Shown one piece after another: positions 24,122 through 33,308 of a stretch of 38,088 nt of DNA. Under the pieces are notes generated by a model. That model was not told the DNA's origin. It saw nothing but the letters and a program-made list of their open reading frames with translations, and ran no database searches. The position numbers and the translations under genes are program-made. Where the stretch lies: the NCBI RefSeq assembly GCF_002211445.1, contig NZ_LSTO01000001.1, forward strand, positions 3,591,442 through 3,629,529, written 5' to 3'. Positions within the stretch are counted from its first letter, which is position 1. The number at the start of each line of letters is the position of its first letter. The DNA comes from Noviherbaspirillum denitrificans. Its GTDB lineage: Bacteria; Pseudomonadota; Gammaproteobacteria; Burkholderiales; Burkholderiaceae_D.

Positions 24122-24913
24122 ATGCATCCCATGCTGAATACGGCGGTGAAGGCCGCGCGCCGCGCCGCGTCGATCATCAATCGCGCTTCCTTCGACATTG
24201 ACCGCGTCAAGGTCACGACGAAGAACCACAACGATTTCGTCACCGAAGTCGACCAGGCCGCCGAGCAAGCGATCATTGAAGTTCTGAAAACCGCGTACCC
24301 CGACCACGCGATCCTCGCCGAAGAATCCGGCGCCTCCGCCAACCTGCACGACGAGAACGAAAACGTCTGGATCATCGATCCGCTGGATGGCACCACCAAT
24401 TTCATCCACGGCTTTCCGCAGTACTGCGTATCGATCGCGCTGCAGCAGAAGGGCCAGATCACCCAGGCCGTTGTGTACGACCCGACCCGCAACGACCTGT
24501 TCACCGCGACCAAGGGCGCAGGCGCCTACCTGAACGAAAAGCGCATTCGCGTCAGCCGCCGTGACAAGATGGCCGATTCTCTGATCGGCACCGGCTTCCC
24601 CTTCCGCGGTACGGAAGGCCTGGACGAGTACATGAAGATGTTCAAGATCATGACCGAAAAATGCGCCGGCCTGCGCCGCCCGGGCGCCGCCGCGCTCGAC
24701 CTCGCGTATGTCGCTGCCGGCCGCCTCGACGGCTTCTTCGAAAAGGGCTTGCAGCCCTGGGATGCAGCGGCAGGCGCGCTGCTGGTTTCCGAAGCGGGCG
24801 GCATCGTCGCCGACTTTACCGGCGAATCCGATTACCTCTACAAGGGCAACATTATCGCAGGCACGCCCAAGATCTTCGCGCAGATGGTAAACCTGCTGTC
24901 GCCTTACGCCTGA
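24122..24913 (+). CDS. suhB: Inositol-1-monophosphatase / Nus factor SuhB
   Basis: SuhB hydrolyses myo-inositol phosphates and in E. coli also joins the rRNA antitermination complex through NusA. The 263-residue protein starts [15 protein letters not shown] like E. coli SuhB (267). Metal-binding motifs are present: Glu67-Glu68 in [10 protein letters not shown]86PLDGTTN in [15 protein letters not shown], and [17 protein letters not shown] near the C-terminus. The start ATG at 24122 has ACGGAA upstream. An upstream in-frame ATG adds residues not seen in the family. Confidence 0.96.
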   Translation: MHPMLNTAVKAARRAASIINRASFDIDRVKVTTKNHNDFVTEVDQAAEQAIIEVLKTAYPDHAILAEESGASANLHDENENVWIIDPLDGTTNFIHGFPQYCVSIALQQKGQITQAVVYDPTRNDLFTATKGAGAYLNEKRIRVSRRDKMADSLIGTGFPFRGTEGLDEYMKMFKIMTEKCAGLRRPGAAALDLAYVAAGRLDGFFEKGLQPWDAAAGALLVSEAGGIVADFTGESDYLYKGNIIAGTPKIFAQMVNLLSPYA

Positions 24914-25019
24914 TCCGCCTGAACAATCCTTGCAGCCGGGACGCTCACTGAAGCTGCCCGGCTGCGCATTTTGCACCTTCGGTTACGTACCGGTCGTGCA
25001 GACACACTCCAGAGAACAC

Positions 25020-26354
25020 ATGTCCTTTACCGAACTCGGTCTATCCGATGAAATCGTCCGCGCCGTCGCCGAACAGGGCTACAGCGCGCCCACGCCGATC
25101 CAGAGCCAGGCGATTCCCGCCGTGCTGCTCGGCGGCGACCTGCTCGCCGGCGCACAAACCGGCACCGGCAAGACAGCCGGCTTCACCCTGCCCATCCTGC
25201 AGCGACTCAAGGGCGGCAAACCGGCTGCCCGCGGCACCGTCCGCGCATTGATCCTCACGCCCACGCGTGAGCTTGCAGCGCAGGTGGAAGAAAGCGTCCG
25301 CACCTACGGAAAATACCTGAAGTTGCGCTCGGCCGTGATCTTTGGCGGCGTGGGCATCAATCCGCAGATCGACCTGCTGCGCAAGGGCGTCGACATCCTC
25401 GTCGCCACGCCGGGCCGCCTGCTCGACCACATCCAGCAAGGCACGGTCAGTCTCGCGAACATCGAGATCCTGGTCCTCGACGAAGCGGACCGGATGCTCG
25501 ATATGGGCTTCATCCGCGACATCCGCCGTATTCTTGCCCTGCTTCCGCAGCAGCGCCAGAACCTGCTGTTCTCCGCCACGTTCTCCGACGAGATCAAGGA
25601 ACTGGCCGACGGCCTGCTCAACTCGCCAGCCATGATCGAAGTTGCGCGCCGCAATTCGACCGCGGAAATGATTGCGCAAAAGATCCACCCGGTCGACCGC
25701 AACCGCAAGCACCAGTTGCTCAGCCACCTGGTCAAGACGAACAACTGGTCGCAGGTCCTGGTATTCACCCGCACCAAGCACGGTGCGAACAAGTTGGTCG
25801 AACAACTCGGCAAGGAAGGCATCAGCGCACTCGCCATCCACGGTAACAAGAGCCAGTCGGCGCGCACTCGTGCCCTGTCGGAATTCAAGGATGGCTCCCT
25901 GCAAGTCCTGGTCGCCACCGATATCGCCGCGCGCGGAATCGACATCGACCAGCTGCCACACGTCGTCAACTACGACCTGCCGAATGTGCCGGAAGATTAC
26001 GTGCATCGTATCGGCCGCACGGGCCGCGCGGGTGCAAGCGGTGAGGCAGTATCGCTCGTCTGCGTGGATGAGCACGACATGCTGAAGGGGATTGAAAAAC
26101 TGATCAAGCGCTCGCTGCCGCGCGAAGTGATTGCAGGTTTCGAGCCCGATCCGAACGCCCGTCCGCAGCCCATCCAGCTGCGTAGCGGCGACGGTGGAGG
26201 ACGCAACCGTCCGCGCCAGCAAAAGCCCGCAGCGACGACCGCCCGCCCTGCCTCGGCGCCCTCCGGCAACAAGCCGACTCAATCCAAGCGCACCGGCTCC
26301 AAGCTCCTTGGCGGCGACGGCGCATCTGCCGGTCGCAACCGCGGCAGCCGGTAA
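25020..26354 (+). CDS. rhlE: DEAD-box RNA helicase RhlE-like
   Basis: The product is a 444-residue ATP-dependent RNA helicase. The Q motif ([14 protein letters not shown] to APTPIQ) and motif [11 protein letters not shown] are near the start. Motifs Ia [43 protein letters not shown] and [12 protein letters not shown] follow. The C-terminal 80 residues are basic and low in complexity (RPQPIQLRS..., [15 protein letters not shown]), suited to unspecific RNA binding. The pattern is RhlE/RhlB-like, with RhlE the closest. ATG 25020 starts exactly at the family N-terminus MSFTELGL. It probably functions in ribosome maturation or mRNA decay. Confidence 0.93.
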   Translation: MSFTELGLSDEIVRAVAEQGYSAPTPIQSQAIPAVLLGGDLLAGAQTGTGKTAGFTLPILQRLKGGKPAARGTVRALILTPTRELAAQVEESVRTYGKYLKLRSAVIFGGVGINPQIDLLRKGVDILVATPGRLLDHIQQGTVSLANIEILVLDEADRMLDMGFIRDIRRILALLPQQRQNLLFSATFSDEIKELADGLLNSPAMIEVARRNSTAEMIAQKIHPVDRNRKHQLLSHLVKTNNWSQVLVFTRTKHGANKLVEQLGKEGISALAIHGNKSQSARTRALSEFKDGSLQVLVATDIAARGIDIDQLPHVVNYDLPNVPEDYVHRIGRTGRAGASGEAVSLVCVDEHDMLKGIEKLIKRSLPREVIAGFEPDPNARPQPIQLRSGDGGGRNRPRQQKPAATTARPASAPSGNKPTQSKRTGSKLLGGDGASAGRNRGSR

Positions 26355-26375
26355 GCCACCGCCTTTCCGCACAGC

Positions 26376-26403
26376 GACGCAGCGCACCGACAAGCACTGC
26401 GTC
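26376..26403 (+). terminator. Weak hairpin between rhlE and mutS
   Basis: GACGCAG and CTGCGTC form a 7-bp stem with a 14-base loop, 21 bases after the rhlE stop. The following sequence is C-rich rather than T-rich, so termination is doubtful. Confidence 0.25.
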
Positions 26404-26482
26404 CCCCCTCCTGTCCGCAACAATCCCCATTAAAATGGAGGATTGTGCGCGACACGCGCCTGGTGACACAACAACGACTGGA

Positions 26483-29176
26483 ATGGCATTGAAACCTGCG
26501 CTGAAAACGGCTCCCGAAACAACGCCGCCTGGACTCGACGCCCAGCTGGATAAGCATACTCCCATGATGCAGCAATATTTACGCATCAAGGCCGGCTATC
26601 CGGACATGCTGGTGTTCTACCGGATGGGAGATTTCTACGAACTGTTCTTTGAAGATGCGGAAAAATCCGCTCGCCTGCTCGGCATCACGCTGACGCAGCG
26701 CGGCGCTTCCAACGGCAACCCGATCAAGATGGCCGGTGTGCCCTTCCACTCGGTCGAACAATACCTGGCCAAGCTGGTGAAGCTTGGAGAGTCGGTCGCC
26801 ATCTGCGAACAGATCGGTGATCCCGCAACCAGCAAGGGGCCGGTCGAGCGCAAGGTGGTGCGGGTCATCACGCCGGGTACGCTTACCGATGCCGACCTGC
26901 TTCCGGAGAAATCCGAACGCCCGCTGCTTGCGCTGCACGTCGTGACGCAGCGCAAGACCATCGTTGCGGGACTCGCCTGGCTGTCGATGGCCAGCGGGGC
27001 ACTGCGCGTGATGGAATTCGCCGGCGACGCGAAGACCTTCGATGCGCGCCTCAAGCAGGAATTGGAGCGCGTCTCTCCTGCCGAGATCCTGGTCGCGGAC
27101 CAAGCGGACCTGTTCGCCCAGCAGGCGCCCACCGGCAAGTTCACCACTGTTCCAGACTGGCATTTCGATATCAATGCCGGACAAAAGGCTCTGCTTGAGC
27201 AATTGTCCGTCGCCACGCTGAGCGGTTTCGGCGCCGATGGCCTGGGTGCCGCAATTGGCGCGGCAGGGGCGCTGCTGAAGTACGCGCAATCGACCCAGGG
27301 CAAAGGCCTTCAGCATGTGCGCACGCTCGCGGTCGAGACGGAAAATGAATTTATCGGCCTCGATGCCGCGACCCGGCGCAATCTGGAGCTGACCGAAACA
27401 CTCCGCGGCCAAGAAGGCAACACCTCCGCGCCGACGCTGTTCTCGCAACTCGACCACTGCCGTACCGCAATGGGCTCACGCCTGCTGCGCCACTGGCTGC
27501 ATCACGCCAAGCGGGACCAGGAAGTCGCGCGGGCGCGCCATGCCGCCCTCAATGCCCTCATGCGCGCGGATGCCTCGTCGGGCCTTTCCGCGACTCTGGC
27601 TGCGGTGCCTGATATCGAGCGCATCACCACGCGCATTGCCCTGCTCTCCGCCAGACCGCGCGACCTCGCCGGGCTGCGCGGCGGCTTGCAGCAATTGCCG
27701 TCGCTGCGCGCTTACGTTGCAATGTGCAACAAGGATTCCGACGCTCCCCTGCTGCGCGCCATCCATGATTCCCTTGCCACACCAGGCGAATGCCTTGAAT
27801 TGCTGGAGCGCGCGATTGCACTGGAGCCGGCTGCCATGGTGCGCGACGGCGGCGTTATCGCCCGCGGCTTCGATGCCGAGCTCGATGAGCTGCGCGCGCT
27901 GTCGGAAAACGCCGGCCAGTTCCTCGTCGATCTCGAAACGCGCGAGCGTGCACGCACAGGCATCGCCAACCTGCGTGTCGAGTACAACAAGGTGCATGGC
28001 TTTTACATCGAAGTCACGCACGGCCAGACCGACAAGGTGCCGGACGACTATCGCCGCCGCCAAACGCTGAAGAACGCCGAGCGTTACATCACGCCCGAAC
28101 TCAAGGCCTTCGAGGACAAGGCGCTGTCGGCGCAGGAACGCGCACTCAGCCGCGAAAAGTATCTCTACGAGAAGATCCTCAACGACCTGGCACCGCAGAT
28201 CGGCGTGCTGCAGTCGATCGCCCACGCGCTGGCACAGCTCGATGTGCTGGTGGCGCTGGCAGACCATGCAATGCGCAACAACTGGTGCGCGCCGCATCTC
28301 GTCCCCGAACCGGCGATCCTGATCGAACAGGGCCGCCATCCTGTCGTCGAGAACCAGATCGAGCGCTTCATCGCCAACGACTGCGAACTCAATACCGAAC
28401 GCAAGCTGCTGCTTATCACCGGCCCCAACATGGGCGGTAAATCGACCTACATGCGGCAGGTCGCGCTGATCACCCTGCTTGCCTATGTCGGCAGCTTCGT
28501 CCCCGCCTCGCGGGCCGTCATCGGTCCGATCGACCGGATCTTTACGCGCATCGGCGCCGCCGACGACCTGGCCGGTGGACGTTCGACCTTCATGGTCGAG
28601 ATGACCGAATCGGCGGCGATACTGAATGGCGCAACCGAACAATCGCTGGTCCTGATGGATGAAGTGGGTCGCGGCACCTCTACCTTCGACGGCCTGGCAC
28701 TGGCCTGGGCAATCGCCCGCCACCTGATCGACGCCACGCGCAGCTTCACGCTGTTCGCGACGCACTATTTCGAGTTGACGCAACTGCCCGAGAGCCATCC
28801 GACGGCGGCCAACGTCCACCTGTCGGCTGTTGAGCACAAGGACAGCATCGTGTTCCTGCACGCAGTCCAGTCTGGCCCTGCTTCGCAGAGCTATGGCTTG
28901 CAGGTCGCCCAACTGGCCGGCGTTCCGCAAAACGTGATCCGGGCAGCGCGTAAGCACCTCGCAGCACTCGAGGCGCATTCAGTGCAGGCAACGCCACAGT
29001 TCGACCTGTTTGCAGCAAATGCCGCCGTTGTCGACGAGCCGGAAGAAGTGCCGGCCATTGATCCAGGCGTCGGGGCATTGGTAGAAGAACTTGACAGCAT
29101 CGATCCGGATGCAATGACGCCGCGGGAGGCGCTGGATGCGCTCTACCGACTGAAGGCGCTGGCCGCAAAGCAATGA
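26483..29176 (+). CDS. mutS: DNA mismatch repair protein MutS
   Basis: MutS recognises base mismatches and small loops and recruits MutL. The 897-residue protein carries the mismatch-contacting F-x-E motif (Phe51, Glu53) in [13 protein letters not shown]. It also has the connector, the lever/clamp region with [18 protein letters not shown], ATPase Walker [10 protein letters not shown] (647-655), the ABC signature-like [10 protein letters not shown], Walker [19 protein letters not shown], and the [11 protein letters not shown] switch. The start at 26483 (MALKPALKT) is chosen over 26435 because TGGA precedes it and the family has only a short tail before [12 protein letters not shown]. The stop overlaps the next start by four bases. 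Confidence 0.97.
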   Translation: MALKPALKTAPETTPPGLDAQLDKHTPMMQQYLRIKAGYPDMLVFYRMGDFYELFFEDAEKSARLLGITLTQRGASNGNPIKMAGVPFHSVEQYLAKLVKLGESVAICEQIGDPATSKGPVERKVVRVITPGTLTDADLLPEKSERPLLALHVVTQRKTIVAGLAWLSMASGALRVMEFAGDAKTFDARLKQELERVSPAEILVADQADLFAQQAPTGKFTTVPDWHFDINAGQKALLEQLSVATLSGFGADGLGAAIGAAGALLKYAQSTQGKGLQHVRTLAVETENEFIGLDAATRRNLELTETLRGQEGNTSAPTLFSQLDHCRTAMGSRLLRHWLHHAKRDQEVARARHAALNALMRADASSGLSATLAAVPDIERITTRIALLSARPRDLAGLRGGLQQLPSLRAYVAMCNKDSDAPLLRAIHDSLATPGECLELLERAIALEPAAMVRDGGVIARGFDAELDELRALSENAGQFLVDLETRERARTGIANLRVEYNKVHGFYIEVTHGQTDKVPDDYRRRQTLKNAERYITPELKAFEDKALSAQERALSREKYLYEKILNDLAPQIGVLQSIAHALAQLDVLVALADHAMRNNWCAPHLVPEPAILIEQGRHPVVENQIERFIANDCELNTERKLLLITGPNMGGKSTYMRQVALITLLAYVGSFVPASRAVIGPIDRIFTRIGAADDLAGGRSTFMVEMTESAAILNGATEQSLVLMDEVGRGTSTFDGLALAWAIARHLIDATRSFTLFATHYFELTQLPESHPTAANVHLSAVEHKDSIVFLHAVQSGPASQSYGLQVAQLAGVPQNVIRAARKHLAALEAHSVQATPQFDLFAANAAVVDEPEEVPAIDPGVGALVEELDSIDPDAMTPREALDALYRLKALAAKQ

Positions 29177-30099
29177 GCCTCATTCGCTTGCTCGCACTGT
29201 GCGCTGCCATGACGCAGGCGCTGCCCGCGCTGGCCGATCCGCTGGAATTCAGCTTTGGCGTGATTGCGCAACCGCGGGCATCCACGGGCGACGGAAACGA
29301 AGCGCTGCAAACCGCCATCGCGGAAACCGATGCAGACAACCTTGCCTTTGTTTCCGTCCAGGGAATCAAGCCGGCGAGCACGGCATGCACTGACAAAGTC
29401 TACCTGCGGCAGAAATCCCTGCTGGACGACGCCCGTAATGGTGTGATCGTTTCACTGGCGGCGAGCGACTGGGCTCGATGCCCGCCTGAATCGGGAAAAT
29501 CCTCCGCGGTCGGAAGGCTTGGACGTCTGCGCGACCTGTTTTTCTTCGATGATTTCTCGCTCGGTGCGAGCAGAATTCCGGTCACCCGGCAATCGACGAT
29601 CGCGAAGTTTCGCGGATTTCCAGAGAATGCCCGGTGGCATATCGGCGACATTATGTTCGCCACGCTCAACCTGCCGTCCAACAACAACAATTACGTGGTC
29701 GACGCGGGAAGAAACAGCGAATTCGAAGACCGCCTGGTTGCCAACCGCGACTGGCTGAACCGCGTCTTTACCTATGCCCAGCGAGAAAAAGCCGCTGGCA
29801 TCGTGCTGTTCAGTGACAGCAATCCCCTTGCGCCGCCCCGCCAGTCCGGCACGTCGCGCGACGGTTTTGCGGAAACCAGGAAGCTGCTGTCAGGACTTGC
29901 AGGAAAGTATTCGGGAAAAATACTCGTGGTACACGGGCTAGCAGCGGCTTCGCCAAGCGCGAGTGCCATCGCCTGGCAAGGCAACGTCGCTTTTCTGAGT
30001 GTGCCTGCCGGTTGGGTAAAGGTGAATGTCAGCAGCCGGCAAGGCCAGCTGTTTTCGCTTGCGCCTCACACTGCGCAAGGATCGGAAGGCAACCGCTGA
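29173..30099 (+). CDS. Secreted calcineurin-like phosphoesterase homolog lacking metal ligands
   Basis: The 308-residue product has a signal peptide (cleavage likely after ALPALA, about residue 21). Segments such as [51 protein letters not shown], and [19 protein letters not shown] match by eye the layout of secreted metallophosphoesterases of proteobacteria. In that family these follow GDTPY, VVHVGDIK, and PGDNEWTDC motifs. Here the equivalents read [16 protein letters not shown] and [10 protein letters not shown], so the metal-binding Asp and Asn are absent. I infer an inactive periplasmic member. Its ATG overlaps the mutS stop (ATGA), so it is translated with mutS. I do not know its function. 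Confidence 0.72.
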   Translation: MSLIRLLALCAAMTQALPALADPLEFSFGVIAQPRASTGDGNEALQTAIAETDADNLAFVSVQGIKPASTACTDKVYLRQKSLLDDARNGVIVSLAASDWARCPPESGKSSAVGRLGRLRDLFFFDDFSLGASRIPVTRQSTIAKFRGFPENARWHIGDIMFATLNLPSNNNNYVVDAGRNSEFEDRLVANRDWLNRVFTYAQREKAAGIVLFSDSNPLAPPRQSGTSRDGFAETRKLLSGLAGKYSGKILVVHGLAAASPSASAIAWQGNVAFLSVPAGWVKVNVSSRQGQLFSLAPHTAQGSEGNR

Positions 30100-30153
30100 T
30101 TCCGTACGGCCGCCCTCTTCCTCTCGCAGTGATGACCGGTGTTTGTAACTCCG

Positions 30154-30699
30154 TCAGTGCAGCGGATAGCTGCGGAACTGGTCGCTGTCATCACCGTCGG
30201 CGTCGCCTTGATGATGGTGATGACCATGCTCACCGTGGACATGCTGATGCGCGACTTCTTCGTCCGTCGCGCTACGCACGCCGGCAACATTCAGCGTAAA
30301 GCGCAGGGCCATGCCGGCCAGAGGATGGTTGCCGTCAAGCACCACCTTGTCGTCCGCGATATCAGTAACGGTGAAGATGATCGACTCGTCGCCGCCCTCG
30401 GTATCGTCGGGCGTCCCCTCGAACTGCATGCCGATCTCAACCGGATCCGGCAAGCGGTTGCGCGGCTCGATCTTGATGAGGTTGGGATCGTATTCGCCGA
30501 AAGCATCGTCCGGCTCGACCTGGATGGTCGTCTCAAAGCCGGCTTCCTTGCCCTCGAGCGCTTCCTCGATCTTGGGGAGGGTGTTTTCGTATCCGCCGTG
30601 CAGATACACCATCGGCTCGCGGCTTTCCTCAATCAGATTGCCTTGCGCATCCGAGAGCTTGTAGTGGACCGTCACTACGGTATTCTTGGCGATCTTCAT
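30154..30699 (-). CDS. slyD: FKBP-type peptidyl-prolyl isomerase, SlyD-like
   Basis: This cis-trans prolyl isomerase and chaperone has 181 residues. The FKBP domain is interrupted by the insert-in-flap chaperone domain: TVVTVHYKLSDAQGNLIEES, YLHGGYENTLPKIEEALEG, then VEPDDAFGEYDPNLI and LDGNHPLAGMALRFTLNV. The C-terminal tail has eight histidines (HQHVHGEHGHHHHQ), a nickel/zinc-binding feature of SlyD used in metal-center assembly such as hydrogenase maturation. ATG 30699 has AAAGGACGG upstream, so a five-codon extension is unlikely. It is convergent with the phosphoesterase-like gene and divergent from the gene at 30835. Confidence 0.94.
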   Translation of the reverse strand: MKIAKNTVVTVHYKLSDAQGNLIEESREPMVYLHGGYENTLPKIEEALEGKEAGFETTIQVEPDDAFGEYDPNLIKIEPRNRLPDPVEIGMQFEGTPDDTEGGDESIIFTVTDIADDKVVLDGNHPLAGMALRFTLNVAGVRSATDEEVAHQHVHGEHGHHHHQGDADGDDSDQFRSYPLH

Positions 30700-30834
30700 G
30701 AGCCGTCCTTTCATATCAACATTTCAGGATTATACTCGCCCGGGCCGCGGGAACTTGCGCGAACACAGATTCCACGCCCGGATTGATCCGCGTCCCGCCC
30801 CACCAGCAATCGGCATGCCCACTTGAAGAAGACA

Positions 30835-31956
30835 ATGAAAAAACTGCCCCTACTCGGCGGACTCACGCCCCAGCAATTTCTCCGCGACTACTGGCACAAG
30901 AAGCCGCTTCTCATCCGCCAGGCCATTCCCGGCTTCCAGCCGCTCCTGACACGCGAGGAACTCGCCGCCATGGCCGCACGCGACGATGTGGAATCCCGCC
31001 TCGTCACGCATTTTGGCACGCGCTGGCAGCTCAAGAAAGGACCGTTCGAACAATTGCCGCCCTTCGGCAAGAAGGCATGGACGACCCTGATCCAGGGCGT
31101 CAACCTGCATCATGACGGCGCCGATGCGCTGATGCAGCAATTCCGCTTCATCCCTGATGCGCGGCTGGACGACCTCATGATCAGCTATGCCACCGATACC
31201 GGCGGCGTCGGGCCCCACTTCGACTCCTACGATGTTTTCCTGCTCCAGGCGCACGGAAAGCGGCGCTGGCGCATCGGGCCACAAAAGGACCTGACGCTGG
31301 TCGAAGGACTGCCGGTAAAGATCCTGAAGAACTTCAAGCCCGAACAGGAATTCGTGCTCGAGCCAGGCGACATGCTGTACCTCCCGCCGCATTACGCGCA
31401 TGACGGTATCGCCGAGGGCGAGTGCATGACCTACTCCATCGGTTTCCGCACGCCGTCCTTCCAGGAACTGGGAGAAGCCTTCCTGCAATTCATGTCGGAA
31501 TCGGTTGAACTGCCCGGACGCTACGCCGACCCGGATCTCCCATCTACAGCGAAACCGGCCGAAATCGGGAATGCGATGCTTGCGCAGGTCGCGTCTACAC
31601 TGCGCAAGATCGAGTTTGCCGACGACGACGTCGCTATCTTCCTCGGCGAGTACCTCTCGGAGCCGAAGCCGACGGTCTTTTTCGATCACCCGGCCCGTGC
31701 AACGAAGCTCGCCAGATTCCTTCAGCTTGCTGAAAAACGCGGAGTGAAACTATCGCGCAAGACGCGCATGTTGTATCGCGGCCGGCATGTATTCATTAAC
31801 GGGGAATCATTTGTGGCGGGCACTGCAGACCGGCGTGTCCTGGCAAAGCTGGCCGACCACCGTGAACTTGACTCGGAGGACGTGGCCGGCGCATCGGAAG
31901 ACGTACGGGAAGCGCTGCATGCATGGCATGAAGACGGATGGCTGCAGTGGCGGTGA
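30835..31956 (+). CDS. roxA: Ribosomal protein L16 arginine hydroxylase (RoxA/YcfD-like)
   Basis: This 2-oxoglutarate/Fe(II) oxygenase hydroxylates an arginine in ribosomal protein L16. The 373-residue protein has a JmjC-type double-stranded beta-helix with the iron triad His128 and Asp130 (GVGPHFDSYDVFLLQ) and a distal His189 (PPHYAHDG). The spacing matches E. coli YcfD (125, 127, 187). The family opening LGGLTPQQFLRDYWHKKPLL and SIGFRTPSFQEL after the barrel are also present. The C-terminal half is the winged-helix-like dimer and substrate region. ATG 30835 is preferred over a TTG four codons earlier. It is divergent from slyD. Confidence 0.93.
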   Translation: MKKLPLLGGLTPQQFLRDYWHKKPLLIRQAIPGFQPLLTREELAAMAARDDVESRLVTHFGTRWQLKKGPFEQLPPFGKKAWTTLIQGVNLHHDGADALMQQFRFIPDARLDDLMISYATDTGGVGPHFDSYDVFLLQAHGKRRWRIGPQKDLTLVEGLPVKILKNFKPEQEFVLEPGDMLYLPPHYAHDGIAEGECMTYSIGFRTPSFQELGEAFLQFMSESVELPGRYADPDLPSTAKPAEIGNAMLAQVASTLRKIEFADDDVAIFLGEYLSEPKPTVFFDHPARATKLARFLQLAEKRGVKLSRKTRMLYRGRHVFINGESFVAGTADRRVLAKLADHRELDSEDVAGASEDVREALHAWHEDGWLQWR

Positions 31957-32048
31957 ACATCGGCAACAGATTTCATGTTGCGATTACTTACAAATTCCTT
32001 ACCCAAAAGAAAAGCGCGGCCGCCTCGTTGCAAAAAAAAACGCTATAA

Positions 32049-32094
32049 TTGTTGATTAGGAAGTTTTCGATATACTGCAATGCAACATGTTGCA
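32049..32094 (+). promoter_or_regulatory. Candidate promoter with palindrome at transcription start
   Basis: TTGTTG (32049-32054) and TATACT (32071-32076) are separated by 16 bp. The perfect palindrome TGCAACATGTTGCA (32081-32094) begins at the expected transcription start, so it may be an operator. Confidence 0.5.
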
Positions 32095-32116
32095 GGGCGA
32101 AGACGCCTATAGAGCG

Positions 32117-32134
32117 ATAATTACCGGTAATTAT
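32117..32134. promoter_or_regulatory. 18-bp perfect palindrome in lipoprotein leader
   Basis: ATAATTACCGGTAATTAT is its own reverse complement. It lies about 43 bases before the ATG at 32177 and 23 bp after the first palindrome. With no spacer it is more likely a dimer-binding site than an RNA hairpin. Confidence 0.5.
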
Positions 32135-32176
32135 TCATCGCATAGTTTTTATAATAATTTTTGTAAAGGGAAATCC

Positions 32177-32449
32177 ATGAAAAAGTCTCTGTTGATCGCA
32201 TCCCTGCTGGCTGTTGCTCTGGCTGCCTGCGGCAAGAAAGAAGAAGCTGCTGCTCCGGCACCGGCTGCTGCTCCGGCACCGGCTGCTGCACCGGCTGCTT
32301 CCGCACCGGCTGAAGCTGCTGCTCCGGCTGCTGCACCGGCTGCTTCCGCACCGGCTGAAGCTGCTGCTCCGGCTGCTTCCGCACCGGCCGCTTCGGCTCC
32401 GGCTGACGCTGCTGCCCCGGCTGCTGCTGCTCCGGCTGCATCGAAGTAA
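32177..32449 (+). CDS. Small Ala/Pro-rich repeat lipoprotein
   Basis: The 90-residue product has a basic start (MKK), hydrophobic core and lipobox LAAC with Cys18, so it should be lipidated. Gly at +2 suggests outer-membrane sorting. After GKKEE the whole mature part is Ala/Pro with few Ser and Glu, a low-complexity rod or tether without a folded domain. Codons are strongly biased to GCT/CCG, and part of the sequence is an exact 45-bp tandem repeat. GGGAAATCC precedes the ATG. It has its own promoter region and a strong terminator, so it looks like a well-expressed monocistronic gene. The function is unknown. Confidence 0.85.
   Translation: MKKSLLIASLLAVALAACGKKEEAAAPAPAAAPAPAAAPAASAPAEAAAPAAAPAASAPAEAAAPAASAPAASAPADAAAPAAAAPAASK
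32281..32370 (+). repeat. Exact 45-bp tandem repeat, two copies
   Basis: Bases 32281-32325 and 32326-32370 are identical, encoding a 15-residue Ala/Pro/Ser/Glu unit in frame. A third, diverged partial unit follows to about 32390. Such a repeat can gain or lose copies without shifting the frame. Confidence 0.95.
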
Positions 32450-32465
32450 TCCGCGATTACTAGAC

Positions 32466-32495
32466 AAAAAAGCCGACCAGCTGGTCGGCTTTTTT
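32466..32495. terminator. Terminator after the lipoprotein gene
   Basis: The perfect palindrome GCCGACCAGCTGGTCGGC (32472-32489) is flanked by A and T runs, giving a stem with a T tail in both directions. It serves the lipoprotein gene and the convergent MBL gene. Confidence 0.93.
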
Positions 32496-32519
32496 ATTGC
32501 CCGCAGGATTCGCCATCCA

Positions 32520-33299
32520 TCATTTCTTCAGGTGAATCCAGTCAAACCCCTCCTCCTGGCAGGCAAGCATCACATCGATGCCGGATCCCGCCGTCACTCC
32601 GTGAAGCGCCTCGCGCGCGAGCTCTGGCATATTGTTTTGCTGGCTCAGATGCGCCCCCACTACGGTTCTCAGGCGCGACTTATCCACGGCACTTAGAATT
32701 TCCGCCGCCGTCTCGTTCGACAGATGCCCGAATACTCCTCCGATGCGCTGCTTGAGCGAATATGGATAGGAGGAATTTGCGAGCATTTGCCTGTCGTGAT
32801 TACATTCCAGCACCAGCGCGTCGCAACCGCCCAGAGCCTGTATCAAGTGCGGCGTGGACTGGCCGGCATCCGTAAGCACACCGACACGGAACTGCCCGTC
32901 ATGAACGACATACTGCACCGGTTCGCGCGCGTCATGCGGAACAGTGTAGGGAACCAGCTCTAGATCGCGAATGGCCAGCCTGTCGCCGTCGCGGCAAAAA
33001 TGGATATCGACTCCATCGGCGTGCTTTTGCACAGCTTGGTACGTGCCGAAACTCAACCAGACAGGGATGTGATGGCGGCGAGCAAATTTGAATACGCCGC
33101 CGACATGGTCCTGATGTTCGTGGGTGACGACGATTGCGGCCAGGTCAACGGGCGTCATGCCCTTGGATTGCAGGCGCCGCTCGGTTTCGCGGATGGGGAA
33201 TCCGCAATCCAGCATGACGGTGGTGCCCGTCGTGCCGGATGTGGATGAGATCAGAAGCGCGTTGCCTTCACTACCGCTTCCAAGACTTGCAAATTTCAA
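32520..33299 (-). CDS. MBL-fold metallo-hydrolase, YycJ/WalJ-like
   Basis: The product has 259 residues with the metallo-beta-lactamase metal-binding motif THEHQDHVGG and later HDAREPVQY, LTDAGQST, LECNHD and VVGAHLSQQNN, which match the YycJ branch of exonuclease-like hydrolases. N-terminal FASLGSGSEGNALL is typical. The start codon is TTG (33299), nine bases after the bamC stop; no clear ribosome binding site exists, so translational coupling to bamC is likely. In Bacillus relatives act in DNA mismatch repair (exonuclease) or WalRK-linked cell-wall control; the role in Betaproteobacteria is unknown. Confidence 0.9.
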   Translation of the reverse strand: MKFASLGSGSEGNALLISSTSGTTGTTVMLDCGFPIRETERRLQSKGMTPVDLAAIVVTHEHQDHVGGVFKFARRHHIPVWLSFGTYQAVQKHADGVDIHFCRDGDRLAIRDLELVPYTVPHDAREPVQYVVHDGQFRVGVLTDAGQSTPHLIQALGGCDALVLECNHDRQMLANSSYPYSLKQRIGGVFGHLSNETAAEILSAVDKSRLRTVVGAHLSQQNNMPELAREALHGVTAGSGIDVMLACQEEGFDWIHLKK

Positions 33300-33308
33300 T
33301 AGATATAC

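Noticed and set aside
32028-32049. TTGCAA ... TATAAT as a promoter for the lipoprotein gene
   Set aside because: The spacing is only 10 bp; the pair at 32049-32076 fits better.
32281-32370. CRISPR-like direct repeats
   Set aside because: The copies are contiguous without spacers and lie in frame inside a lipoprotein gene.
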